Positions 36,904 through 45,904 are shown, counted from the stretch's first letter. The stretch: 64,000 nucleotides of DNA from Ruminococcus sp. HUN007 (GCF_000712055.1 NZ_JOOA01000001.1:372001-436000); one strand, 5' to 3'. Notes: generated by a model not told the origin, from the sequence alone. Numbers and translations: made by a program.

Positions 36904-36932
36904 ATTATACTTTATTTTTACGAATCAGTCAA
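36904..36932 (-). promoter_or_regulatory. Sigma-A promoter of the riboswitch operon
   Basis: On the minus strand TTGACT (36927-36932), exactly 17 bp, TATAAT (36904-36909). The predicted start near 36897 is about six bases before the aptamer. Confidence 0.88.
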
Positions 36933-36985
36933 CAGAAAATAAAAGTTCTGTTTTCGCGCTGTACGATATAAAATTTTCTTCTCGT

Positions 36986-37918
36986 TTACAGGAACTTATT
37001 TTTAATTTCCAAAAGAAAATCACTAACTGAATATTCAGTTGCCGAAAAAGCTTTGAAACAGGATCTCTGAGCTATAGCGTCTCGATATTCAAGGTACAAA
37101 GCTTGTGAAGTAGCATCATATTTCTCTCCATTTCCATGAAGATCTTCAGCAATATACGAAGCAACATCACTGTCTATTTCATCATCACACCAGATAACTT
37201 TTTCAAGTTTTCCAGGATAGAATTCAAGAAAAACAGTAACATTTTTATCCACAGCAGGGTTATAGTGAATAAACGTCTTTAAAGGCCTTTTCCATTTCCA
37301 TTCATATGTTTTTTTAGACGAAAACTTGTCATTGCAGTCATATAAATACTCGATACCATTGGAGTCACATGCGTCAGGAGAACCGAAAATGGCATGAAAA
37401 GCAGTAGCAACTCTATATTCTTTTATGATCCAATTGTTCTTTTGTTCTCCGTTTTCATATCGGTATCCATCAAATATATATTCTGGTTCCACTTTTGAAA
37501 AACACTTGGAATTATATTTTTCATTCACATCAAATACCCAAATTACCTTTTTACCGATTGAAGTATAAAACTTATTTCGTTCATCAAATTCTTCGGCTGA
37601 TAAAGGCGAATGTTGAAATTCTATTACATACCCGTATGCCAGAACATCAGCTCTATGACACGGATTCTCGAAAGGTAGAGGTACTTCTTGATTCTTCAAA
37701 GGGAACTTATTTTGCCAGGCTTTATGCCATTCAGACATATCATGTGAAAATGTATCACATTCTTTACGGCTTTTATGAGCGAAATGAGCCGTAATAGTTT
37801 CTGATTTCTTTGCTTTTACTACCAGAGCACCATGACAAACCGGACAAAAGTATTTTTCAGTACCCGCCGCTTTTTCAATTGAAATCTCATTTTTATTTTC
37901 ATCAAGAGCTTTAAACAA
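36986..37918 (-). CDS. CoiA-family competence-like protein
   Basis: 310 aa. N-terminal zinc-binding element (YFCPVCHGALVVKAKK...TAHFAHKSRKECD), then the CoiA nuclease core: SEWHKAWQNKFP (about 79-90) and HRADVLAYGYVIEFQHSPLSAEEFDERNKFY (about 106-136), where D and ExQ occupy PD-(D/E)XK positions. CoiA is needed for natural transformation in streptococci and relatives are often found in accessory islands. Here it follows the 37937 gene by 18 bp and no com operon is near, so a nucleic-acid-processing role in the island is inferred. Confidence 0.8.
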   Translation of the reverse strand: MFKALDENKNEISIEKAAGTEKYFCPVCHGALVVKAKKSETITAHFAHKSRKECDTFSHDMSEWHKAWQNKFPLKNQEVPLPFENPCHRADVLAYGYVIEFQHSPLSAEEFDERNKFYTSIGKKVIWVFDVNEKYNSKCFSKVEPEYIFDGYRYENGEQKNNWIIKEYRVATAFHAIFGSPDACDSNGIEYLYDCNDKFSSKKTYEWKWKRPLKTFIHYNPAVDKNVTVFLEFYPGKLEKVIWCDDEIDSDVASYIAEDLHGNGEKYDATSQALYLEYRDAIAQRSCFKAFSATEYSVSDFLLEIKNKFL

Positions 37919-37936
37919 TTATATCGCCTCCTCGAA

Positions 37937-39094
37937 TTAATCATATATGTTTTCCCACAGATTCTCTAGATGCGCTGATGAAATTTCTTCATAACAATCA
38001 ATACACATTCCGGTAAATACATTGCTAATGATTCCTGTAGACATAAATTCTTCAAGCAGCTTATCTTTACCGCAAACAATACAACCTATTTCATCTCTTC
38101 CAGGATCTCTTTTTTGAATATCATTCACCCAGTAATTGATAATTCTGTCCGGATTCTTAAGCCGCTCAGTACGGAATGAGTTCTTGAATCTTTCTTGTCT
38201 TGCTGCTTTTTCCTGATTAATTCTGATTGCGCGCTCACGTGCTTCTTTTGCAGCCTTTTCCTGTGCCGCTTTAAGTCGTTCTAATCTTTCACGCTCACGT
38301 TTTTCCTGTTCCATTTTCTCATGCAACGCACGTTCTCTGACTTCCTGTGCTATTTTTTCGTTCCTTATTCGTATTTTCTCCTGCTGTTCATTATAGTAAA
38401 TTTTTGAACGTTCTATTATTAAAGGAAACTGTTCTTCCACATGTGCATTATAAAGCCAGTTATAAATTCTTTCGTTTCTGCGGAGATATTCAAAAAGCTT
38501 TTCCTTAGTACATTCCTGGATTCTCGTGCCTTCACCGCTAAGATTTAATTCAAGCGTTGAATAATCCTTATATCTCGATACTTTCCCGTATGCACAGGCC
38601 GTATCAGGTGGAGTAATTCTTATAGCAAGTTTGTGGTCATGCCAGGAAGCAATAATTGCTTCCGGTTTGCCATCATTACTTATGATTTCTGATTCTTCAA
38701 AAACGATCAGCTTTCTTGAAGTACAGTTGATTACATTTGAACCATTAACGTCTTCAGAAGTGATTCTTATTTTATCATAGATGTTTTCTTCGGTAATAAA
38801 TGAATACTCAGATTTCTGATAGATTATATTAATCGCTGGAAGAAGGACTGGATTTCCTTTTTTAATATACTCATCCACAATCATATACAAGCCCATCATG
38901 TACGCATTAAGTTCATTACAGCCTTTTCCGCTGTGGGCAAAGTGATGAACTTTTATCTCTCCCATACGGGCTATAAATGGTTCTCTGCAGGCAGGACAAA
39001 TACAATTACAATCAAGTCCTCTTTCTTCAAGAGGGACATCTTCAATCATTATTATCTGTTCGTTACGCAAAGCAAATGGATTCTTTAGCATCAT
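37937..39094 (-). CDS. CoiA-like zinc-finger protein with long charged helix
   Basis: 385 aa. N-terminal element CICPACREPFIARMGEIKVHHFAHSGKGCNELNAYMMGLY (about 31-70) matches the CoiA zinc region, but the nuclease residues of its downstream neighbour are not evident. Residues about 225-300 form a long charged helix (repeated QEK/RER/ARERA). The C-terminus has a second zinc site (CIVCGKDKLLEE...TGMCIDCYEE). It probably forms a complex with the 36986 protein. Preceded by the 39129 gene with a 34-bp gap, same operon. Confidence 0.65.
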   Translation of the reverse strand: MMLKNPFALRNEQIIMIEDVPLEERGLDCNCICPACREPFIARMGEIKVHHFAHSGKGCNELNAYMMGLYMIVDEYIKKGNPVLLPAINIIYQKSEYSFITEENIYDKIRITSEDVNGSNVINCTSRKLIVFEESEIISNDGKPEAIIASWHDHKLAIRITPPDTACAYGKVSRYKDYSTLELNLSGEGTRIQECTKEKLFEYLRRNERIYNWLYNAHVEEQFPLIIERSKIYYNEQQEKIRIRNEKIAQEVRERALHEKMEQEKRERERLERLKAAQEKAAKEARERAIRINQEKAARQERFKNSFRTERLKNPDRIINYWVNDIQKRDPGRDEIGCIVCGKDKLLEEFMSTGIISNVFTGMCIDCYEEISSAHLENLWENIYD

Positions 39095-39128
39095 TATTAC
39101 CGCCTTTCAATGCTTAAGTGTTTGTAAA

Positions 39129-39455
39129 TTAACCAAGTGTTAAATGATCAACACCTTTTTTATGCATCTCAGCCATTATAGGGTTTACGTTATAGTATTC
39201 ACAGCCGAATTCCTCACAGATTTCATCAAGTTCTTCAGGTGTAATACCACATTCTATTGCTTTTTCAGTCTTAAAATCAATGTAGTTATTATCACTTTGA
39301 TACTCTATCATTGTAATAAAGCATTGATTCAGAAGAATTCCGAAAGGAACTCCTATCTTTTCAGACACCTCTGAAATAGCGAGACATGTTGATGTATCAA
39401 AACCATATTCATCAGTTGCTCTGATAAATTCAAAAAAATAACCTGAATTATTCAT
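39129..39455 (-). CDS. Small hypothetical protein, first gene of the CoiA-like operon
   Basis: 108 aa, acidic, soluble, no known motif (DEYGFDTSTCLAISEVSEKIGVPFGILLNQCFITMIEYQSD...CGITPEELDEICEEFGCEYY). The Phe/Gly/Ile-rich start resembles no family I recognise. The IS1380 element lies only about 65 bp upstream of its start, so it probably separates this operon from its native promoter. Confidence 0.5.
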   Translation of the reverse strand: MNNSGYFFEFIRATDEYGFDTSTCLAISEVSEKIGVPFGILLNQCFITMIEYQSDNNYIDFKTEKAIECGITPEELDEICEEFGCEYYNVNPIMAEMHKKGVDHLTLG

Positions 39456-39519
39456 CGCGGCATAAAGAAACTCTTTTCAGCCACATAATCATGTAATTTA
39501 AAAAGTTTTTCATGTTTCA

Positions 39520-41060
39520 CCTAAAAAGTGAAGCTATGGTATAGAAAAAGAGCTTCAAATTTGTTATAATTGAAATCGCCAAACAACAAAATAACAAAGG
39601 AGAAGCTCTCATGATTAATAGTATAAGCGATTTTTCATTTAAATTCAATAGTTCTGTGAAATTTAATTTCGATGGTGGCGATTTAACGTCAGATTCCGGT
39701 GCCCTTTTGATAGAAGAATTCATGCATGTAACAGGTATAAAAAAGCTGTTTCAGCTGTTTAAAACAAAAGATTCCGCTGTTAGATTTCACACTGACGCAG
39801 ATAATCTTCATCAGGCAATTTCACAGATTTTTCTTTCATACTACAACGATTACGATGCTAATGAGCTTGCTCATGAACATGTTCTCACAACTTCCCTAAA
39901 CAAGGATCGCATTGCTTCACAGTCATCAATGTCAAGATTTTTCAGCCGCGCAGATGGAACTACAATCAAGCAGCTTAACTGTATACTGACTGAGTTAAGA
40001 AGAATAGCTTATGCAATTAAAAGACCTGAATTCATAGTCTTTGACTTGGATTCAACATTGCTTGATACTTATGGGAATCAGGAAGGCACAGCCTTCAACT
40101 TTCATTATCAGAACGTTGGATATCATCCATTACTATGCTATGATGCATTAACCAAAGACCTCATTGGAGCTGAATTACGCGAAGGATCAAAATACTGCAG
40201 TAAAGATGCTGCAGATTTTCTTGAACCAATATTCAAAGAGTATACTGAATCATATCCTGATATGAACTGTATGCTCAGAGGAGACAGCGGTTTTGCCGCT
40301 CCGGAAATATATGATCTTTGTGAAAAGTATGGTATCAGCTATGTAATCAGGCTGAAGGAAAATAATGTACTCAGACAGCTCGCAGAAGCTAAACTTAAAG
40401 ATTTGAAAACAGCTGTAGATTTGAATTCGCTTGACTATGCATGTACATACGGAGAATTCGAATATCAGGCTTCCTCGTGGAAACACCCGAGACGTGTTGT
40501 TTTCAAAATTGAAAAACCATACGGCCAGATGATTTACATGTACACCTTTGTTGTTACTTCAATGAAAAGCGAAGCGCAGCAGCTCATCAATGCATACTGT
40601 AAACGCGGTGCTATGGAAAACTTCATCAAGGAAGGTAAGAACGAATTTGGATTCCGACATGTCAGCAGTAAGTCGATGACTGTAAACGCTAACCGATTTC
40701 TTATCCATGCGCTTGCATACAACATCTTCAATCTGTTTAGAAGATTTGCCTTGAGTAAAAGACTTAGAAACTGTAATGCCAATACTATACGTATGGCTAT
40801 ATTCAAAGTAGCAGGAAAAATTGTATGCAAGTCCAGATACAAATACTTTAAGTTCTGCAGCAATTGCGTACACAAGAGCGATATTATAGAAACGTATATC
40901 AATATTCAACAGCTTTATGTACAGCTGAATGAATAGTTGTGGAAAACCAAGTATTTTGAAAATCGAAAAATCAAAAAAAAATATATTTACAGGATAGGTG
41001 TACCATCTCGAACTGTTTTATAGTGGCAAATATTCCGAATTTTCACTTTTGAAAATTGAT
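39520..41060 (+). mobile_element. IS1380-family insertion sequence
   Basis: A complete transposase gene lies between ends that share an inverted AAAAGTGAA core (left end about 39521-39535, right end about 41043-41058). Ends are approximate and I could not find a convincing target duplication. It sits upstream of the CoiA-like operon and downstream of an AraC-type gene. Confidence 0.65.
39611..40936 (+). CDS. IS1380 family transposase
   Basis: 441 aa, full family length. N-terminal motif FDGGDLTSDSGALLIEEF is the family hallmark; catalytic regions FVFDLDSTLLDTYGNQEGT (first Asp; about 139-158), MLRGDSGFAAPEIYDLCE (second Asp, about 218-236) and RGAMENFIKEGKNEFGFRHVS (Glu, about 335-355) are intact. 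The reading frame is complete and a GGAG lies upstream, so it could be active. It catalyses DDE-type cut-and-paste transposition of the element. Confidence 0.93.
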   Translation: MINSISDFSFKFNSSVKFNFDGGDLTSDSGALLIEEFMHVTGIKKLFQLFKTKDSAVRFHTDADNLHQAISQIFLSYYNDYDANELAHEHVLTTSLNKDRIASQSSMSRFFSRADGTTIKQLNCILTELRRIAYAIKRPEFIVFDLDSTLLDTYGNQEGTAFNFHYQNVGYHPLLCYDALTKDLIGAELREGSKYCSKDAADFLEPIFKEYTESYPDMNCMLRGDSGFAAPEIYDLCEKYGISYVIRLKENNVLRQLAEAKLKDLKTAVDLNSLDYACTYGEFEYQASSWKHPRRVVFKIEKPYGQMIYMYTFVVTSMKSEAQQLINAYCKRGAMENFIKEGKNEFGFRHVSSKSMTVNANRFLIHALAYNIFNLFRRFALSKRLRNCNANTIRMAIFKVAGKIVCKSRYKYFKFCSNCVHKSDIIETYINIQQLYVQLNE

Positions 41061-41070
41061 TTTTAGAAAT

Positions 41071-41577
41071 TCATAATTTTTCACAGCGTTCCGAAGTTTC
41101 GTGAATTATTCGGGAATAATCATCTTCTGAAAATGTATTTTCATTAATCATCCCATCAATTGCATCCTGAAGTCTTTTCCCTATTGTTTCAGAAGGAGCC
41201 TTAAAATTAGATAAACGAAATCTATTGTCCTCAAGTCTGATTTGGTTTGTTCTGATATCTTTAGGGGTATGCTTGTAATATCTTTTCATTTCATTTGTAA
41301 ACTTTGGCTGATCTGCATAACCATACTCCAGTGCGATTTCAGCAATAGGTTTTTCTGGGTAATCCACAAGTTCTTTGGCAGCAAAATAAGCTTTCCTCTT
41401 TTTAAAATAAGTACGTAGCGTGTCAACTCCGTTAGAGAAAATTGATATTGCCTTGGTAAACTGCATTTCTGAATAACCAGATACAGCATAAATCTCTTCT
41501 TTGATTTCAGTGAAATTTTTTCTGATATTTTCATCAATGATATTCATTACCTTATCAAAAATATTTACTTTATCCAT
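41071..41577 (-). CDS. AraC-type helix-turn-helix protein
   Basis: 168 aa. Residues about 47-107 contain the double HTH of AraC-type regulators (LRTYFKKRKAYFAAKELVDYPEKPIAEIALEYGYADQPKFTNEMKRYYKHTPKDIR). The N-terminus is too short for a full sugar-binding domain and the C-terminal 60 residues are charged and unassigned. AGGAGG precedes the start. The stop codon lies just outside the IS1380 right end. Probably a transcription factor; the target genes are unknown. Confidence 0.8.
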   Translation of the reverse strand: MDKVNIFDKVMNIIDENIRKNFTEIKEEIYAVSGYSEMQFTKAISIFSNGVDTLRTYFKKRKAYFAAKELVDYPEKPIAEIALEYGYADQPKFTNEMKRYYKHTPKDIRTNQIRLEDNRFRLSNFKAPSETIGKRLQDAIDGMINENTFSEDDYSRIIHETSERCEKL

Positions 41578-41767
41578 GCTGAACCTCCTGAATTTGTTTT
41601 GGTATCATCATTATACCACGCTAAGCTCTTTAACTCTTGTCAGATAGTATATAAGAATCAACAAAAACAAATTATTTCACGTAAGTGAATCTACTTAAGA
41701 TTATTATACCACATTCGTTGTGTCATTATCAGGACATTGACACAATTCTATTTCAAGGAAAATCAAA

Positions 41768-41803
41768 AGCTCCCTAACATCAATTTAAAATGTTAGGGAA
41801 CTT
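41768..41803 (-). terminator. Rho-independent terminator of the 41844 gene
   Basis: Arms CTCCCTAACAT and ATGTTAGGGA(A) with a short A/T-rich loop, followed on the minus strand by TTTTGATTTT. It lies about 40 bp after the stop. Confidence 0.8.
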
Positions 41804-41843
41804 AATAATTAATATTATCAAACCTATTGAACGTTTCAGTTTA

Positions 41844-42185
41844 TTACAATATTATCATCTTTGTTTTTACCTTGTGCTTGGTTACTTTATTAAATGTTTG
41901 GTTACAAACACGGCACCTGTAAATTTTCACAGTATTATAATATGTGGTTTCAAATCGAACCCAATCTTCAATATAATATTTTGTTTCCGTTTCTGTATAG
42001 TTTGGTGTAGTAACGGTAGCTACTAATTCAATATGCTGATTATGATTAGGGCATGACGGATTAGCAACTGCATGAACCGTGTTCTGTAGTGCAACTGAAT
42101 TGTTGTTTTTGTCAATTGCAGTTCCAGCTGCGATAAGTGTCATAGCCATAGCAATTGCAGAGATTTTTTTTAATACATTGTTCAT
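41844..42185 (-). CDS. Small secreted protein with paired cysteines
   Basis: 113 aa with a clear signal peptide (MNNVLKKISAIAMAMTLIAAGTAI; the cleavage is likely near residue 25). The mature part has two cysteine pairs (CPNHNQH and CRVCNQTF) that could bind a metal, in a beta-rich domain. AGGAC and a weak GAAAGGA precede the start. Single gene with own terminator. No family recognised; extracellular role inferred from the signal peptide. Confidence 0.6.
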   Translation of the reverse strand: MNNVLKKISAIAMAMTLIAAGTAIDKNNNSVALQNTVHAVANPSCPNHNQHIELVATVTTPNYTETETKYYIEDWVRFETTYYNTVKIYRCRVCNQTFNKVTKHKVKTKMIIL

Positions 42186-42479
42186 TATGTAGTCCTTTCT
42201 GTGTATCTAGCAGATACACTCAAACATTGTATTATTAATCATAATACACAACAGGAAATATGTAAATGGAACATTCTTACTTGTTAAAGGTATTATTTTT
42301 AATTGTTTTACGAAAATCGTACGCATTTAGATTTACGCATGGTAATTTGACTGCTTTTTAGCATTATAAGCAAGTTAGTGAAATGGAACAAGAATTCTAT
42401 TTGATTTTCAGTTGTCAGTAAATTATTTCGTTAGCTTTACTATTCTACATTTTAAAATATATGTATAAACTTTTCTTAA

Positions 42480-42572
42480 CTGCCACTGTTCAAATCTGCT
42501 CAGCCATGAGCAGATTTTTCTATCGCGCCACAGGCGCATCCATTTATTCGGTACGCCTTCGGCGTACTATTT
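42480..42572. repeat. Dispersed palindromic repeat, longest copy
   Basis: Three hairpins in a row: AAATCTGCTC/GAGCAGATTT, GCGCCACAGGCGC and GTACGCCTTCGGCGTAC. The block is shared with 16519-16605; its left end (CTTAACTGCCACxGTTCAAATC) is also present at 12888-12909. The remainder of 42186-42665 holds the GNAT gene promoter and no gene. Confidence 0.6.
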
Positions 42573-42576
42573 CTGA

Positions 42577-42605
42577 TTGAAAATAACGAATAGTTATAGT
42601 ATAAT
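42577..42605 (+). promoter_or_regulatory. Sigma-A promoter of the GNAT gene
   Basis: TTGAAA (42577-42582), 17 bp, TATAAT (42600-42605), directly after the palindromic repeat and about 60 bp before the start codon. Confidence 0.85.
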
Positions 42606-42665
42606 TGGTAATGTAAACAATCTGCAAAACCACTCGCATAATTTAAAACTCATGAGGAAAGACAT

Positions 42666-43430
42666 ATGGAAAAGCTGAATCCAACATCATACCAAAGTAT
42701 CATACAGCAAATAGAAAAAACACCGTGCGGCACAGTTTATCCGCTCTCAATTGCAGAAATGAATCAGTATGGAGACATCTACAAAGATGATGATTCTGTT
42801 TTGATCTGGCACTATAGCGGATTCGCTTTCCTTTATGGTTCTTGCAGCAACTGCTTTCTTGAAGCGATTTACAATATGTTTTTAAGCCCATGCAATGATC
42901 TGCCAAGACGTTTTATACTGTTCTCAGCAAATACGAGAGTTATTGAATTTTTCCGAAACAAGCATGATATTGTACTCGGAAAGCGATATAATTTTGAATA
43001 TCCTCTGGATAATCCTATTATTAGCAGTGAACTAAGCCCAGATTACGAGATATGTCAATTCAATGAGGATATGTTTAATAACTTACAGGGACGTATTACA
43101 CCTCGTTTTTCCTGGAGAGATGCTTCTGAATTTTTGAATCATGGGATGGGTTATTGTGTCATGCATCAGAAAGGAGCTGTTTCATGGGCTTTTTCGGCTG
43201 CTGTAAGCAGAGATGAAATTGACATCGGAATTGAAACAGTTTCAGATTTTCGTCACATGGGACTTGGGCTGGCTGCAGCAGAAAAAATGATTCAATTTTG
43301 TTTTGAAAAGCACAAGCGCCCTGTCTGGTCGTGTGATGCAAATAATACAGCATCACAAAAAATAGCTGAAAAATTAGGATTTGTAAAACATTCAGAATAC
43401 TTTGTTACTATTCACGGCCAAATAATGTAA
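42666..43430 (+). CDS. GNAT family N-acetyltransferase (GNAT_acetyltr_2-like)
   Basis: 254 aa. The N-terminal half (about 1-120) is a divergent lobe and the C-terminal half a GNAT fold: VSWAFSAAVSRDEIDIGIETVSDFRHMGLGLAAAEKMIQFCFEKHKRPVWSCDANNTASQKIAEKLGF. The CoA-binding loop is RHMGLGLA rather than the textbook RxxGxG/A, still consistent. Likely acetyl-transfer to a small substrate; the substrate is unknown. Monogenic with own promoter and a strong terminator; AGGAAAG precedes the start. Confidence 0.85.
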   Translation: MEKLNPTSYQSIIQQIEKTPCGTVYPLSIAEMNQYGDIYKDDDSVLIWHYSGFAFLYGSCSNCFLEAIYNMFLSPCNDLPRRFILFSANTRVIEFFRNKHDIVLGKRYNFEYPLDNPIISSELSPDYEICQFNEDMFNNLQGRITPRFSWRDASEFLNHGMGYCVMHQKGAVSWAFSAAVSRDEIDIGIETVSDFRHMGLGLAAAEKMIQFCFEKHKRPVWSCDANNTASQKIAEKLGFVKHSEYFVTIHGQIM

Positions 43431-43448
43431 AATAGAAAAATGATAATG

Positions 43449-43493
43449 GTGCTGAAAACATTGAAAATGCGATGTTTTCAGCACTGTTTTTTT
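43449..43493 (+). terminator. Rho-independent terminator after the GNAT gene
   Basis: Perfect 13-bp arms GTGCTGAAAACAT/ATGTTTTCAGCAC followed by TGTTTTTTT, 18 bp after the stop codon. Confidence 0.92.
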
Positions 43494-43520
43494 ACGTAAA
43501 AAAAGTACAAAAAAGCATAG

Positions 43521-43592
43521 TGGTATTTGTTTAAATAGATACCAATAAAACTATTGACATTTTCGTTGGTATGTGATATAATAATAAGTACC
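43521..43592 (+). promoter_or_regulatory. Promoter of the IS66-like locus with two TGGTA...TACCA dyads
   Basis: TTGACA (43554-43559), 17 bp, TATAAT (43577-43582). One dyad (TGGTAT/ATACCA, about 43521-43542) lies just upstream and a second (TTGGTA/TACCAA, about 43565-43592) brackets the -10, a layout that suggests repression of transposase expression. Confidence 0.75.
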
Positions 43593-43616
43593 AAGTGTAG
43601 AAAGGAAGCTGAAATC

Positions 43617-43988
43617 ATGTCGATTGTACGCTACACAGATAAGAAAACCGGAAGAGTGGTTCTTTATGAATCAACATCACACTACGACCCTGTAACCAAA
43701 CAATCAAGACCAATACGCAAGTATCTTGGAGTGGAAGATCCGGTAACGGGAGAACTGATACCGTCTACAGGAAAGCCGGGACGAAAGGCTAAATCAGAAT
43801 CAAATAGCAATACTGTTGAAACGAAGGTAACAGCAGAACCGGATTACAAGGAAATCATAAAAAAACTAAAAGAAGAAAGTATACAGAAAGATAAAAGAAT
43901 CAGCGAACTTGAAAAACAAAATGCTATTCTTAAAAATCACTTACTGAACATAAAGGAATCAGCAGAAAGAGCGCTGGAACAGAAATAA
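43617..43988 (+). CDS. Accessory protein of the IS66-like locus
   Basis: 123 aa from ATG 43617 (AGGAAG upstream; the in-frame region further upstream overlaps the promoter). The first 50 residues (MSIVRYTDKKTGRVVLYESTSHYDPVTKQSRPIRKYLGVEDPVTGELIPS) resemble the conserved N-terminus found on some Firmicute transposase-linked proteins; a basic linker and a C-terminal coiled coil (KDKRISELEKQNAILKNHLL) follow. It is not TnpA or TnpB of classical IS66. It lies 20 bp before the transposase gene and is presumably co-expressed to assist or regulate it. Confidence 0.6.
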   Translation: MSIVRYTDKKTGRVVLYESTSHYDPVTKQSRPIRKYLGVEDPVTGELIPSTGKPGRKAKSESNSNTVETKVTAEPDYKEIIKKLKEESIQKDKRISELEKQNAILKNHLLNIKESAERALEQK

Positions 43989-44008
43989 AACAGAACAGGA
44001 AGCAAGCT

Positions 44009-45766
44009 ATGAACAGGCAGTTTTTTATCAATACATCATTACAATATGAAAATAAAAGACTTAAACGTCTGGTAAAAGAATTTGAAAATGGTGAGAGATA
44101 TAAAAAACTGCAGCATAATCATCATCTCATATATCTTGGATATCAGAGGCGGATAAAACAGCTTTGCAGACAAGTTCGGTCATCAAAAAATGCAGTGAAG
44201 AAAGTACGCGATATCTGGTATGAACAGCTTGTAATTGAATGCGAAAATCACACCAAAGAGCTTGATGAAAAGATAGATACAATCTGTAAATTAAGACAGG
44301 AAAACTATGATTTGTTCTGTGAGTATCAAAAAAAGCTTGCTAAGAAGGACGAAGAATATCAAAAAGCACTTGACGAGAAAGACACCATAATAGAAACACT
44401 TAAAGCCGAGATCCGGCATATGAAAGCGGTACAGGACAGAGATGGAACCAATACATCTCTGCCTACATCGCAGACACCAATCGGGAAATCAAAAGCAAGA
44501 CCAAACAGCAGAGAAGAAACCGATAATTCCAAAGGAGGCCAAACAGGGCATAAAAGATCAGAGCTTGAACCACCTGCAGAAGAAGCAATAACTGATATAA
44601 CGGAACATTGTTTAACTGAAGATGACTGTTGTCCGAAATGCAAAAAAGATGAGTTTGAATATACCGGAAAAACAGAAAATCGCTATGAAATAGAAGTAGA
44701 AGTTAAAGTAAAGAGGGTGAAGCATAAGTATTACGTCTACAAATGTAAGAATTGCGGGACCCTGGTGATCAGCAGAACGGCACCTGAAAAAAGAACGAAA
44801 GTAAGATATGGAGCAAACGTACAGGCAATGATACTTGTTTTGCTGAATATTATGAATTCGTCAATAAATAAGGTTCCTGTATTCTTTCAGGGCATAACAA
44901 ACGGAGAGATCAGTCCGAGTGAAGGGTATGTAGCTAAAGTACAGGCCAGAGCCGCCAAAGCACTGGCAGTTTTTCATAATGATTTGCGAAGGGAGTTACT
45001 TAAAAGACTGCTCATTTACTGGGATGATACCGTGGTTTACGCCGATACCAAAAGAATCTGCCTGAGATTTTACGGAGACGAAAGAATCGCGTTCTTTGCA
45101 GCCCATGAAAACAAAGATATGAACGGAATTCTTCTGGATGGAATACTTGAAAATCTTTCTGCTGAAACATCTGTTATGCATGATCATAACAGCATCAATT
45201 ACAATGAACGTTTTGTGTTCATAAATATTGAGTGTAATGCACATTTGCAGCGCGATCTTCAGAAACTTGCAGATGAAACCAATCATGAAGTACTGCTTGA
45301 AATAAAAGCATTGATATCAGCAACGATAAAAGACCGAAAGAATCTGATACAAGCAGGAACAACACGATTTGATGATGGATATCTTGAAAATTTTGAAAGC
45401 AAGCTTACAGAACTTCTGCAAAGAGCAGAAACGCTGGCAGAAGCGAATACATCAAAATATTCAGGCGGTCCGGAACGCGCTCTGATACGCAGAATCATAA
45501 AATATCGCAGCAATTACTTCGCCTGGGTATATGATTTCAGTCTGCCTACAACAAATAATCTCTCAGAACGAGCACTACGTGGGACGAAAACAAAAATGAA
45601 GGTGTCAGGTCAGTTCGCATCTTCAAAAACAGCAAATAACTATGCAATGATTCGTACATACATTGAAACATGCCGAAGAAATGGAATCAACGAATATGAT
45701 GCATTAACAAGATTATGTGATGGTAACCCATATACTGTCGAAGAAATATTTGCTGAATGTGAATAA
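44009..45766 (+). CDS. IS66 family transposase (TnpC-like) with extended coiled-coil start
   Basis: 585 aa. The N-terminal 130 residues form a coiled coil longer than usual. Then come the linker GTNTSLPTSQTPIGK, a zinc ribbon (CPKC...CKNCG, about 209-245), the DDE core (IYWDDTVVYADTKR; about 330-345), the CNAHLQRDL block and SERALRGTKTKMKVSGQF with the catalytic Glu, ending in the usual short C-terminal block. The gene is intact. TnpA/TnpB are absent, and terminal inverted repeats were not recognised, so whether the locus is mobile is unclear. Confidence 0.85.
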   Translation: MNRQFFINTSLQYENKRLKRLVKEFENGERYKKLQHNHHLIYLGYQRRIKQLCRQVRSSKNAVKKVRDIWYEQLVIECENHTKELDEKIDTICKLRQENYDLFCEYQKKLAKKDEEYQKALDEKDTIIETLKAEIRHMKAVQDRDGTNTSLPTSQTPIGKSKARPNSREETDNSKGGQTGHKRSELEPPAEEAITDITEHCLTEDDCCPKCKKDEFEYTGKTENRYEIEVEVKVKRVKHKYYVYKCKNCGTLVISRTAPEKRTKVRYGANVQAMILVLLNIMNSSINKVPVFFQGITNGEISPSEGYVAKVQARAAKALAVFHNDLRRELLKRLLIYWDDTVVYADTKRICLRFYGDERIAFFAAHENKDMNGILLDGILENLSAETSVMHDHNSINYNERFVFINIECNAHLQRDLQKLADETNHEVLLEIKALISATIKDRKNLIQAGTTRFDDGYLENFESKLTELLQRAETLAEANTSKYSGGPERALIRRIIKYRSNYFAWVYDFSLPTTNNLSERALRGTKTKMKVSGQFASSKTANNYAMIRTYIETCRRNGINEYDALTRLCDGNPYTVEEIFAECE

Positions 45767-45778
45767 TAAAAAATACAG

Positions 45779-45821
45779 CACCACCAGGCCGGTAATAAAA
45801 CCGGTCCAGTGGTGTTGTTTT
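45779..45821 (+). terminator. Rho-independent terminator after the IS66-like transposase
   Basis: Nested arms CACCAC/GTGGTG and GGCCGGT/ACCGGTC, followed by TTGTTTTCTTTT; 13 bp after the stop codon. Confidence 0.85.
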
Positions 45822-45904
45822 CTTTTGTACTGGGAAAATTAGGTCGTGAATAGTAACAATACTTTACTATCAGACGATAGATTCTGATAAAAGTACTTGA
45901 CAAA

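Noticed and set aside
39520..41060. Exact ends and target duplication of the IS1380 element
   Set aside because: An inverted AAAAGTGAA core is visible at both sides, but I could not fix the terminal base or find a convincing duplication, so only approximate limits are given.
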